In this document: positions 24,462-32,604 of the stretch, piece after piece
Layout of the letters: every line of letters begins with the position of its first letter
Numbering within the stretch: position 1 is the first letter of the stretch
DNA from: Maribacter sp.
GTDB taxonomy: Bacteria > Bacteroidota > Bacteroidia > Flavobacteriales > Flavobacteriaceae
NCBI GenBank assembly: GCA_022865355.1
Contig: JALHST010000246.1
Span: forward strand, 1 to 34,193
Length of the DNA: 34,193 nt
Direction of reading: 5' to 3'
Program-made: the position numbers and the translations under genes
Notes under the pieces: generated by a model
Database searches by the model: none
Told to the model about the DNA's origin: nothing
The model's input: only the letters and a program-made list of their open reading frames with translations

Positions 24462-25274
24462 ATGCATTTTCAGACCGATTTTATCAGCCTCAAGGGCAGT
24501 TTTCATTCCAAAAACCTGGAAAGAAAGGTAGCCTTCCGATTGATGGCCCCTCCCAATTACAAGGATTCGGAAAAACATTATCCGGTGCTATTGATGAACG
24601 ACGGCCAGGATTTTTCGGCCCTGCAATTGGAACAGACTCTGGTCTCGTCATACAAATCAAAGGCCCTGGCGCCCTTTATCTATATCGGTGTTGAATGCAA
24701 CAAAGACCGCATCCAGGAATACGGGACGGCCTCTTCGGCCGATTTTAAGGGGAGGGGTAGTAAGGCGGCCGATTACAGCCGATTTATCATGGAGGAATTT
24801 ATCCCCTTTCTGAAGGGCGAGTTCAAGGTATCGCACCATGGACCCGACTGGGTTTTTTGTGGCTTGTCATTGGGTGGGTTATCGGCCTTGGATATCGCCT
24901 ATACGCATGCATCCCATTTTGGTAAGATCGGGGTCTTTAGTGGCTCCTTTTGGTGGCGGAAAAAAGCCTATGTCAAAAAAGATCTGCTCGACCGCAGCAG
25001 GATCATCCTTGACGTGGTCAAAAAGGGCCACTTTACCCCGCATCTAAAATTCTGGTTTCAGTGCGGTACCGAGGATGAGACGGCGGATCGCAATCATAAC
25101 GGGGTGATCGATGCCATCGACGATACCTTGGACCTCATCAAGGAACTTGAATTAAAGGGCTATTCCTATCCCGGCGATATCACCTATGTTGAGATCGAAG
25201 GCGGAAAACATGACTTGCCCACCTGGGCGGCCATTTTTCCGGAATTCATATCCTGGGCTTTTCACAAGAAATAA
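24462..25274 (+). CDS. Putative esterase with an EF-hand-like calcium loop
   Basis: A 270-residue hydrolase of the esterase D / Enterochelin-esterase-like (PF00756-type) family. The early MAPPNYKDSEKHYPVLLMNDGQD is typical of that family. The nucleophile elbow is CGLSLGGLSA with S136, and the histidine is H250 in EGGKHDLPTW. Residues 209-221 read DRNHNGVIDAIDD, which fits the DxNxNGxIDxxD calcium-binding loop. It sits just after the CGTEDE strand where the catalytic acid is expected. There is no signal peptide. The gene diverges from the amidoligase unit across 125 bp, so a second hydrolase may belong to the same pathway. Confidence 0.85.
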   Translation: MHFQTDFISLKGSFHSKNLERKVAFRLMAPPNYKDSEKHYPVLLMNDGQDFSALQLEQTLVSSYKSKALAPFIYIGVECNKDRIQEYGTASSADFKGRGSKAADYSRFIMEEFIPFLKGEFKVSHHGPDWVFCGLSLGGLSALDIAYTHASHFGKIGVFSGSFWWRKKAYVKKDLLDRSRIILDVVKKGHFTPHLKFWFQCGTEDETADRNHNGVIDAIDDTLDLIKELELKGYSYPGDITYVEIEGGKHDLPTWAAIFPEFISWAFHKK

Positions 25275-25323
25275 CTGGGCAAGAATAATTCGGGGAATTG
25301 GGAAAAAGATCAAAGTTTTAAAA

Positions 25324-25391
25324 CTCCCCGGTCCCGCCGTTTTAGGCGGGGACACCCCGCTCCCGATAGCTATCGGGACTAATGAGGGGAG
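25324..25391. terminator. Branched palindromic structure between convergent genes
   Basis: An outer stem CTCCCC (25324-25329) / GGGGAG (25386-25391) encloses two hairpins. These are CCCGCC (25333-25338) / GGCGGG (25345-25350) with a 6-nt loop, and the perfect 18-bp palindrome TCCCGATAGCTATCGGGA (25361-25378). It lies between the esterase stop and the stop of the convergent acyltransferase gene, so it could end both transcripts. There is no long T run. The nested arrangement also fits a REP-type repeat cluster. Confidence 0.55.
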
Positions 25392-25420
25392 CTGACTCTG
25401 AAATTATAGGAACTGGGTAA

Positions 25421-26509
25421 CTACACTTTGATAAATATCCCTTTTTTGTACAGCACATAGGCCAACAGAACATAAAAGGCCACCACCGTCAAGGCATATA
25501 GGAGCGAGGACAGTTGTAAGGGCATAAAGTCATGCACATACAGGGAGTTGAAAAGCCAGGCATGTAAGGACATAGCATCGGCTACCTTGATCATCCCCAT
25601 GATCTTCCCGATAAAACTGGCCGAAAAATAGACCACAATGGCATTGGCCCCAGCGTATCGGAAAATACTCCCGAACTGGATGCCTTTCACATCGGTCAAA
25701 TAATAGATCAATGCCAAGATCATGTTCGCCCAGCCTGCGGTAACCAGCACAAAACTACTTGTCCACAAGGCCTTATTGATAGGGAACACCATATCCCAGA
25801 GCGAACCGATGATCAAAAAAACACCCCCGATACCAATCAACAAGGTCGTCTTTTTAGATTGTTGCGACGTCAGGACCAGGCCGGTAAAAATCCCTAACAA
25901 TGCACTGCAGATGGCAGGCAACGTACTCAAGAGGCCCTCAGGGTCATAATCGGGCTTCCACATATGGGTGCCCAATACGTGCAGATCGACATAGTTCGCG
26001 AGGTTATTCGGGGCCCTATCAAAAGTGGAAGCCATTCCGTTTACAGGAACAAACCACATCAATAACCAATAGCCGATTAATATCGCTACGCAAATGCCGA
26101 TCAAGGTCTTCCAATTAAAATTGATAAAGAGGAGGGCCGCAAAAAAGAAGACCAGCCCGATGCGTTGCAAAACGCCCGGAAAGCGGATGGCAGCAAAATC
26201 TTTGATAAAGGGGAAGGTCAGGGTAAATGCTCCCAGAAACAAGCCCAGCCCGATCAATTTAAGGCTACGGATGCCTATTTTTTTATAGGTTTCCGCATTC
26301 GCCACTTTGTTCTTGTAAGCAAATACGATCGACGTGCCCACGATAAAGAGGAAAAACGGAAAAACCAGATCGGTCGGGGTATACCCATGCCAGTCGGCAT
26401 GCAAAAAAGGGGCATAGACACTCGACCAAGTACCCGGCGTATTCACCAGGATCATCAGGACGATGGTAAGTCCCCTAAAAATATCAACGGAGAGGATTCT
26501 GTCTTTCAT
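25421..26509 (-). CDS. NagX/HGSNAT-like membrane acyltransferase
   Basis: A 362-residue polytopic membrane protein of the family that includes DUF5009, NagX and human heparan-alpha-glucosaminide N-acetyltransferase. The N-terminus RILSVDIFRGLTIVLMILVN is the family signature. HADWHGYTPTDLVFPFFLFIVG follows with the conserved histidines/aspartates near the membrane face. About ten hydrophobic helices follow. Known or proposed members acetylate amino sugars across the membrane. It is 12 bp downstream of the sodium:solute symporter gene and therefore co-transcribed with it, which suits a sugar or amino-sugar uptake role. Confidence 0.88.
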   Translation of the reverse strand: MKDRILSVDIFRGLTIVLMILVNTPGTWSSVYAPFLHADWHGYTPTDLVFPFFLFIVGTSIVFAYKNKVANAETYKKIGIRSLKLIGLGLFLGAFTLTFPFIKDFAAIRFPGVLQRIGLVFFFAALLFINFNWKTLIGICVAILIGYWLLMWFVPVNGMASTFDRAPNNLANYVDLHVLGTHMWKPDYDPEGLLSTLPAICSALLGIFTGLVLTSQQSKKTTLLIGIGGVFLIIGSLWDMVFPINKALWTSSFVLVTAGWANMILALIYYLTDVKGIQFGSIFRYAGANAIVVYFSASFIGKIMGMIKVADAMSLHAWLFNSLYVHDFMPLQLSSLLYALTVVAFYVLLAYVLYKKGIFIKV

Positions 26510-26521
26510 TGAAAAATGACG

Positions 26522-28333
26522 TTATAGTAAATGCCCTTTCATTCGATTCCATGCCTTGATAAGTAGGAAGCCGGAAACGAAGGCGATTACCGTTAGCACC
26601 ATGGCCTGGGGCGTTCTGCCATAGATCCAATAGCCCGTGGCGAACATGATCGAATAGATCAGGACACAGCCCAAAAGCATGGCGGTAATTCCCGAGGGCA
26701 CGCTCCATTTTTCCTTGGTATTGACAATCTGTACGTTATCTGCATTCGCCTCGTTCACTACCTTCGACCACCCAGGACCGCCCGGTTGTATTTTTTTGTA
26801 AAAAGACCGCAGGGTTTCTTTGGATTCCGGTTGGGTAACATAGGTGGCGATCAACCAAATAACGGACGTTACCACCACTACGAACGGATATTCGGCCCAA
26901 TCGGGCAATACACCGGTAGCAGGGTCGAAAAGAAACGGTTTCAAAGAGGTAAATGCCAGAACCATCGATAAAATTCCCGAGGCGAACATGGCCGCGATCT
27001 CACTCCAGGCATTGATACGCCACCAAAACCAGCGCAAGATGAAAATCAAACCGGTACCCGCACCAAAGGTCAATAATATGGCGAAGATCTGTAGGGCATT
27101 TTCCAATAATAGGGCGAACAGCGCACTCAATACCATAAGAACCACGGTCGAGAGCCGTCCCACGGCCACCATTTGTTTTTCAGTGGCTTTCGGATTGATC
27201 TGTTGTTTGTAAAAATCAAAAACAATGTATGAAGAGCCCCAATTCAACTGCGTCGAAATGGTGCTCATATAGGCGGCAACTAGGGAAGCCAACACAAGGC
27301 CTAGGAGGCCGCTTGGCAGTTTGGTCAACATGGCCGAATAGGCCAGGTCATTCCCCAATTTACTTTCCGCAATGTTCGGAAAGGCCTCGTGGATACTAGC
27401 AATATCGGGATAGACCACCAAAGAGGCCAGGGCGACCAAAATCCAAGGCCAGGGACGCAAGGCATAGTGCATAATATTAAAAAAGAAGGTCGCACCAATG
27501 GCGTGGTTCTCGTTCTTGGCGGCCAACATCCGCTGGGCGATATACCCGCCCCCACCAGGTTCTGCGCCCGGATACCACGAACTCCACCACTGCACCGTCA
27601 AGGGAATGATGAACAAGGTCACCAAGGCTTTTTTGTTACTGAAATCGGGCAGGATATTGAGTTTCGAGGCGACTGCTTCATGCTGCATAAGGGCGTGGAT
27701 GCCACCCACTTCGGGAATATTGACCAAATAGTAGGCGGCGCCGATGGCGCCGGACATGGCCACAAAGAACAGGATAAAATCGGTATAGACAACGCCTTTG
27801 AAGCCGCCCAAGGCGCTAAAGGAAACCGTAATCAAACCAGCGCCTACCACCGTCTCCCAAGGCTCGAGCCCTAACATGATGCCTCCGATCTTGATGGCGG
27901 CCAAAGTTACCGAAGCCATGGTAATGATATTGAAAAGGCCCCCCAAATACACGGCACGGAATTTTCGTAAAAAGCTTGCCGTCGCACCGCCATAACGCAT
28001 CTCGTAAAATTCAAGATCGGTATGCACGTTGGATCGTCGCCAGAGCTTCGCATATACGAAGACGGTCAATAGCCCTGTGAGCAAAAAGGCCCACCAGACC
28101 CAGTTGCCCGAAACCCCGTTGGTGCGCACGATATCGGTGACCAAATTCGGGGTGTCGGTAGAAAAAGTGGTCGCTACCATCGAGAGGCCCAAAAGCCACC
28201 ATGGCATGGTTCGGCCCGAAAGAAAATATTCGTTGGCGTCTTTCCCCGATTTTTTGGAAACATAGATCCCGATGCCCAGAACAACGGTGAAGAAGACAAT
28301 GATAAAGCTATAATCGAGGATGCTGAATTCCAT
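26522..28333 (-). CDS. Sodium:solute symporter (SSS family)
   Basis: A 603-residue sodium-coupled symporter. I start at the ATG complementary to 28331-28333 (MEFSILDYSFIIVFF), because the 77 preceding open codons are arginine/proline-rich and overlap the divergent gene. About 14 membrane helices are visible. ANEYFLSGRTMPWWLLGLSMVATTFS is the characteristic first-helix/loop signature of the family, and GGGYIAQRMLAAKNE lies in the mid-region. Substrates in this family include sugars, sialic acid and amino acids. The neighbours favour a sugar. The start codon is only 20 bp from that of the TauE/SafE gene on the other strand. Confidence 0.92.
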   Translation of the reverse strand: MEFSILDYSFIIVFFTVVLGIGIYVSKKSGKDANEYFLSGRTMPWWLLGLSMVATTFSTDTPNLVTDIVRTNGVSGNWVWWAFLLTGLLTVFVYAKLWRRSNVHTDLEFYEMRYGGATASFLRKFRAVYLGGLFNIITMASVTLAAIKIGGIMLGLEPWETVVGAGLITVSFSALGGFKGVVYTDFILFFVAMSGAIGAAYYLVNIPEVGGIHALMQHEAVASKLNILPDFSNKKALVTLFIIPLTVQWWSSWYPGAEPGGGGYIAQRMLAAKNENHAIGATFFFNIMHYALRPWPWILVALASLVVYPDIASIHEAFPNIAESKLGNDLAYSAMLTKLPSGLLGLVLASLVAAYMSTISTQLNWGSSYIVFDFYKQQINPKATEKQMVAVGRLSTVVLMVLSALFALLLENALQIFAILLTFGAGTGLIFILRWFWWRINAWSEIAAMFASGILSMVLAFTSLKPFLFDPATGVLPDWAEYPFVVVVTSVIWLIATYVTQPESKETLRSFYKKIQPGGPGWSKVVNEANADNVQIVNTKEKWSVPSGITAMLLGCVLIYSIMFATGYWIYGRTPQAMVLTVIAFVSGFLLIKAWNRMKGHLL

Positions 28334-28353
28334 AATATTGGTTTTTTGGTCGC

Positions 28354-29166
28354 ATGATAAAGATATTATTTTTTGGCATACTTTTGAGCTTTGACCACGA
28401 AACCTCTTATGTGACCTTATCCATCGCCTCCGAACCTTCCTTGACCGCTTGGGTGCTTGCCTTTGCCTCCGCCTTTGTGTTGGGGGTGACCAAGGCCGGA
28501 TTAAAAGGGATCGATGTGCTATTGGTAACCTTGATGGCCTTGGCCTTTGGGGCCAGGGAATCAACGGGCATCATCGTACCCCTATTGATTACGGGCGACA
28601 TTTTCGCAGTCATCTACTACAGCCGCCACGCCCAATGGAAATATATTTTTAAGTTTCTTCCCTGGATGCTGGCCGGGGTCTTGGTCGGCGTACTCATCGG
28701 CAAAGACCTCGATGAACACACCTTTAAAATCGGAATGGCCCTGATCATCCTGTTGAGTGTCGTCATCATGTTCGGATGGGAAAAAAGAAAATCGCAATCG
28801 GTGCCCACACATTGGGCCTTTGCAGGTTTTATGGGTATCATGGCGGGGATTACCACGATGATCGGCAATCTGGCCGGGGCTTTTGCCAATATCTTTTTTC
28901 TTGCGATGCGCTTCCCGAAAAATGAATTTATCGGTACCGCGGCCTGGCTGTTCTTTATCGTCAATCTTTTTAAGCTCCCCTTCCATATTTTTGTTTGGGA
29001 AACCGTTACCCCCCAAACCCTGCTCCTCGATCTAAAACTCATCCCGGGGGTGCTCCTCGGATTGTTCGTCGGGGTACGCCTGGTGAAGATCATCAAGGAA
29101 GGGTTTTACCGAAAAATGATCCTGGTGCTCACCGCCCTAGGGGCGATTTTGATCTTGTTCCGATAG
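28354..29166 (+). CDS. TauE/SafE (TSUP) family membrane exporter
   Basis: A 270-residue protein with about eight hydrophobic helices. The family repeats are visible in the first half (AFVLGVTKAGLKGIDVLLVTLMALAFG) and second half (AGITTMIGNLAGAFANIFFLAMR). TSUP proteins move sulfite, sulfoacetate, taurine-related or other small organic anions. Substrates are hard to predict. The start ATG at 28354 lies 20 bp from the start of the divergent symporter, so its promoter must be inside the symporter's 5' end, or the two share very compact control. No later in-frame ATG would keep the first helix intact. Confidence 0.88.
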   Translation: MIKILFFGILLSFDHETSYVTLSIASEPSLTAWVLAFASAFVLGVTKAGLKGIDVLLVTLMALAFGARESTGIIVPLLITGDIFAVIYYSRHAQWKYIFKFLPWMLAGVLVGVLIGKDLDEHTFKIGMALIILLSVVIMFGWEKRKSQSVPTHWAFAGFMGIMAGITTMIGNLAGAFANIFFLAMRFPKNEFIGTAAWLFFIVNLFKLPFHIFVWETVTPQTLLLDLKLIPGVLLGLFVGVRLVKIIKEGFYRKMILVLTALGAILILFR

Positions 29167-29205
29167 GGAGTTTGTGGTTTATGGAAAAAAATGAAGAAAG
29201 AGGAA

Positions 29206-29233
29206 AGAAAATAGAAAATAGAATATAGAATAT
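29206..29233. repeat. 7-bp tandem repeat (AGAAAAT x2, AGAATAT x2)
   Basis: Four consecutive 7-bp units (29206-29212, 29213-29219, 29220-29226, 29227-29233) occupy the spacer downstream of the TSUP gene. They are preceded by purine-rich DNA. The first two units and last two units differ by one base, as expected for local duplication after mutation. I recall similar heptamers between flavobacterial genes. Confidence 0.75.
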
Positions 29234-29290
29234 AGACAAAAGATGGAAGAAAAAAGAACGGTTTGCTACAAAGGCACATTTTCAATCATG

Positions 29291-29324
29291 TTGTTTTCAA
29301 ATCCGACAACATTGCGTAGCTTTA
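29291..29324 (+). promoter_or_regulatory. Putative promoter of the AGE-family gene
   Basis: TTG at 29291-29293 is followed after 23 bp by TAGCTTTA (29317-29324), one mismatch from TAnnTTTG. It lies about 28 bp before the ATG at 29352. Spacing is at the upper limit, so this is a weak prediction. Confidence 0.3.
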
Positions 29325-29351
29325 GTATCCAACGAATTCAATCGCATTCCG

Positions 29352-30755
29352 ATGAAGCTATTTCCACCAAATAATACAATGCCGGGATATTGGCTGTTTC
29401 TGGTCGTATTACTCCTTGTTTCCTGCAAACAGAAAGCCAAGGTAGCAGACCTATCCCAAGAAGAACTGCTGCCCACCATAGAAATTGCCCTGCATGACCT
29501 GGCAACGGACTGGTATCCAAAGGCCCTTGATACGGTGTATGGTGGGTATTGGTCCGATTTCAATTACAAATGGGACAAAGTAGGGAAGCAGGACAAAATG
29601 ATCGTAAGTCAGGCACGTCACATCTGGACGGCCTCCCAGCTAGCCCTTTTTTATAAGGACGAACGCTATGTGAAAATCGCCGCCCACGGCTACCACTTTC
29701 TGCGCGACCAGATGTGGGATAGCCTGAATGGTGGTTTTAACACCTTAATGGGCATTGAAGGCACGAACTTAAAACGTCTTTCAACGAATAAAAGCACCTA
29801 CGGCAATGCCTTTGCCATCTATGCCCTTGCTACCTATTCGCAGATTTCAAAGGATACAGCCGCCCTGGAACTTGCCAAAAAGACATTTTATTGGCTTGAG
29901 GAGCACGCCCATGATCCCGTTTACAAGGGCTATTTTGATGTGTTACAACAAGACGGTGCCTGGATGCTCGATGTCACCGACAACGACAACCACTATGATA
30001 ATTTTATTCGAAAGGATTGGAAGGACCAGAACTCCTCGATCCATCTTTTGGAGAGCTTTACCGCACTTTATGGGGCCTGGCCCGATCCTTTGGTACGGGA
30101 ACGATTGGAGGAGCTCTTTTACTTGATCCGCGATACGATCACCACCGAAAAGGGCTATTTGACCTTACACTTGCAACGGGATTGGACGCCCGTCTCGCTT
30201 CGCGATTCTTCGGAAGTTTACAGAAAACAGAATTTCTATCTTGACCATGTGTCGTTTGGCCATGATGTGGAGACCGCCTTTTTGTTATTGGAAGCGTCGC
30301 ATGCCATGGGCCTACAGCATGACACGATTACCGCCAGAAAAGCGAAAAAAATGGTCGATCACGCCCTCGAATGGGGCTGGGATTCCCAGAAAGGAGGGTT
30401 TTATGATGGCGGATACTATCAGGATGAGGATTCCCGTACCATTGAAAACAAGGAAAAAGTATGGTGGGCGGAAGCAGAAGGGCTTAACTCTTTATTGTTG
30501 CTATCGCAATTATACCCTCAAGAGGCCCGCTACTACGACCTGTTCAAAAAGCAGTGGGCCTATATCGATACCTATCTGATCGATCACGAGTACGGGGGCT
30601 GGTACGAAGCCGGCCTAGACATCAGTCCGGAGGCCAAAAAGCGGCCCAAGGCCCAGATTTGGAAGGCGAACTACCACGATGGCCGCTCTATGATGAACGT
30701 GATTCGTATGCTTAAAGGGGAATTTCCATTGACCGAGAGCCATAAAAGGGATTGA
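29352..30755 (+). CDS. AGE-family sugar 2-epimerase (lipoprotein)
   Basis: A 467-residue member of the N-acylglucosamine 2-epimerase / cellobiose-mannobiose 2-epimerase family, an (alpha/alpha)6 barrel. Motifs include ARHIWTASQLALFY near 85-100, TDNDNHYDNFIRKDWKDQNSSIHLLES mid-protein with the substrate-binding histidines, and DHVSFGHDVETAFLLLEA carrying another conserved histidine. WWAEAEGLNSLLLL lies near the C-terminus. A lipoprotein signal (PGYWLFLVVLLLVSC) ends at Cys25. An alternative ATG at codon 10 (29379) would give a more usual signal peptide. Family enzymes are usually cytoplasmic, so a lipid-anchored exported version is notable. It stands between a TSUP exporter and a GH43 gene. 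Confidence 0.85.
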   Translation: MKLFPPNNTMPGYWLFLVVLLLVSCKQKAKVADLSQEELLPTIEIALHDLATDWYPKALDTVYGGYWSDFNYKWDKVGKQDKMIVSQARHIWTASQLALFYKDERYVKIAAHGYHFLRDQMWDSLNGGFNTLMGIEGTNLKRLSTNKSTYGNAFAIYALATYSQISKDTAALELAKKTFYWLEEHAHDPVYKGYFDVLQQDGAWMLDVTDNDNHYDNFIRKDWKDQNSSIHLLESFTALYGAWPDPLVRERLEELFYLIRDTITTEKGYLTLHLQRDWTPVSLRDSSEVYRKQNFYLDHVSFGHDVETAFLLLEASHAMGLQHDTITARKAKKMVDHALEWGWDSQKGGFYDGGYYQDEDSRTIENKEKVWWAEAEGLNSLLLLSQLYPQEARYYDLFKKQWAYIDTYLIDHEYGGWYEAGLDISPEAKKRPKAQIWKANYHDGRSMMNVIRMLKGEFPLTESHKRD

Positions 30756-30772
30756 GCCTCAAGGTTAATTTG

Positions 30773-30793
30773 TTCAAGGTTCAAGGTTCAAGG
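30773..30793. repeat. 7-bp tandem repeat TTCAAGG x3
   Basis: Three perfect consecutive copies of TTCAAGG lie between the convergent AGE and GH43 genes. A degenerate partial copy (CCTCAAGGTT) lies 15 bp upstream. The unit length equals that of the AGAATAT-type repeat on the other side of the epimerase gene, though the sequence differs. Confidence 0.8.
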
Positions 30794-30843
30794 TAAGCAG
30801 TGGGTGCAGTGATTTACCCTCGATTGGGCGAAATTGGAAGTCC

Positions 30844-32604
30844 CTACTCCACGCTTACCACTTTCGTCCTTGGGGAAATGCCATTGTTGTTGAACGCCTC
30901 GATTTGAAAATAATACCGGTCGGTTCGGTCCATGCCGGTAAAGAAATAATCGTTTTGGCCATAGACCATTATACTGCCATACAGCTTGTCGGGCGATTTG
31001 CCAAAATAGATGACATAGCCATCGGCCCGATCGTTCTGTCGCCATTTTAACCAGACACTGCGCCGTTCGCCATACTTTTTGGGATCGGCACGCAGTACCA
31101 CGAAATCGTCGACGTCCAAGGGAGCCTCCCCATGGCCTTTGCCGAAGACCCGGAACCCACTCAGGGCGAACTTGCCGGAAGGCATTTTTAGGTTTTCAAG
31201 TTTTAGATAGCGTGCCTTCGCAGGGGCGGCCAATTCAATATAGTCATGGGGCACGTCGGTGGTAGTTTGGCTTTTATCGACCAGCACCTTCCATTTTTTC
31301 CCATCGTTCGAGGCCCAGATTTTGTATTGGTGATAGACCCCTAGGCTCTTACCCAAAAATTCGGCGTCCTGATCGGCATAATTTATTTGGATGGCATGAA
31401 GGGTCGAAATTTCTCCCAGATCGGTCTGCAACCATTCCCCTGTATTGCCGGTCTTCGCCGACCAATAGGTCTTCATCTCCTCATCGACCGCAAAGTTGGG
31501 CTGAAACCCGCCCAAGGTCGAGGATACCTGCACGGGTTTGTTGTAGTTGAGCAACATCCACCCCGAAAATTGTCCGTTTAAATGGTCTGCTTTTTCATGC
31601 GGTAAATAGGTAGGATAATCGCCATAGGCCGTATTGCAATACAGTACGTCATCAGCATCGAACCCGGCAGGCCAGATTCCGATCCGCCGTTCGAAATTGT
31701 TCTTTTGGCCCAAAGCGATCGTAGAAACATGCCACCAATTCCCAAAAGCATCTTGATAGGTCGCCCCATGGCCCGCGCCGCGCGTAAAGCCGCCGGGTTT
31801 GTATGAAAACGGATTGTGTGCTTGATAGCTAAAGCCTCCGAGGGGTTCCTCGCTCACATAGACCCCATCGGCATAACCGCTGAATTCGGTGGCCGGCGCG
31901 CCATACTGTAAATAGTATTTGTCATGGTATTTGGTGACCCAGGCACCCTCCATAAAGGGCTGCAAAAAGGTATTGTCGTTGTATTCGCCAAATCGTTCCC
32001 ACCCATGATCCTCGGGGTGCAGCGAAAGCAAGGGCTTGACATACCCATCTGATTGCAGGGTCTTGGTATTTAATTCGGTACCGAGTAGGGGAAATTCATT
32101 GCTGGAGCCCCAGTACAGGAACAACTTGTCTTTTTCTTCATCATAGAGGATGCCCGGGTCCCAGGCACCCACTTTGAGCGAATCGACGGCGATCTCCCAG
32201 TCGTCGACCGTGGGGTTTTTGCTTTTCCATATAGGAAAGGTGGGGCCGTGGGTGGAGCCGATGACATAGAGGGCATCCTTCATGGCGAAGACGGCCGGGG
32301 CACAGAGTTCATCGTATACCTGGTGTTGTGGCAGGAGAAATCTACGGGACACAAAATTCCAGTGCAGCATATCATCGCTCCACCAATACCCCCATTGGTT
32401 GGTCGAAAAAAGAAAGTATTGGCCCTTAAATTTGACGATGACGGGATCGGCCGTCGCCCGATGCTTGCCCTGGATGGCGAAATTGGGGATGGGGGTATAC
32501 CCATAATCGATGTTGATCGGGTTGCAATAGGTTTTTTGCTGAGCTAAAAGCTCGGCCGAGCAAAAAAGAAGCAGGGAACCGCTTAGAAGGATAATTTTTA
32601 GCAT
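30844..32604 (-). CDS. Secreted GH43-family glycoside hydrolase with discoidin-like and FN3-like modules
   Basis: A 586-residue multidomain enzyme. Residues 1-21 are a Sec signal peptide (MLKIILLSGSLLLFCSAELLA). Residues about 25-340 form a five-bladed GH43 propeller with the three expected acids: D53 in ATADPVIV, D149 in GAWDPGIL and E219 in PFMEGAWV. Residues about 355-490 look like a discoidin / F5/8 type C (CBM32-like) domain (WSAKTGNTGEWLQTDLG, YKIWASNDGKKWKVL, ARYLKLENL). Residues about 495-586 resemble a fibronectin type III module (SVWLKWRQNDRADGYVIYF, YYFQIEAFNNNG). Such enzymes act on arabinan, xylan or galactan side chains; specificity is not clear. There is no SusC/SusD pair nearby. 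Confidence 0.88.
   Translation of the reverse strand: MLKIILLSGSLLLFCSAELLAQQKTYCNPINIDYGYTPIPNFAIQGKHRATADPVIVKFKGQYFLFSTNQWGYWWSDDMLHWNFVSRRFLLPQHQVYDELCAPAVFAMKDALYVIGSTHGPTFPIWKSKNPTVDDWEIAVDSLKVGAWDPGILYDEEKDKLFLYWGSSNEFPLLGTELNTKTLQSDGYVKPLLSLHPEDHGWERFGEYNDNTFLQPFMEGAWVTKYHDKYYLQYGAPATEFSGYADGVYVSEEPLGGFSYQAHNPFSYKPGGFTRGAGHGATYQDAFGNWWHVSTIALGQKNNFERRIGIWPAGFDADDVLYCNTAYGDYPTYLPHEKADHLNGQFSGWMLLNYNKPVQVSSTLGGFQPNFAVDEEMKTYWSAKTGNTGEWLQTDLGEISTLHAIQINYADQDAEFLGKSLGVYHQYKIWASNDGKKWKVLVDKSQTTTDVPHDYIELAAPAKARYLKLENLKMPSGKFALSGFRVFGKGHGEAPLDVDDFVVLRADPKKYGERRSVWLKWRQNDRADGYVIYFGKSPDKLYGSIMVYGQNDYFFTGMDRTDRYYFQIEAFNNNGISPRTKVVSVE

Noticed and set aside
27389-27874. Plus-strand 161-codon frame opposite the sodium symporter
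   Set aside because: Shadow frame of a confident membrane protein gene, rich in Gly, His, Gln and Asp with no motif.
29181-29228. 15-codon ORF starting in the purine-rich repeat downstream of the TSUP gene
   Set aside because: It is encoded by the heptamer repeat and adjacent low-complexity DNA; nothing supports translation.
25421-32604. Classical polysaccharide utilisation locus
   Set aside because: There is no SusC/SusD pair, no hybrid two-component regulator or ECF sigma/anti-sigma pair, and only one glycoside hydrolase, so I call it only a carbohydrate-related locus.
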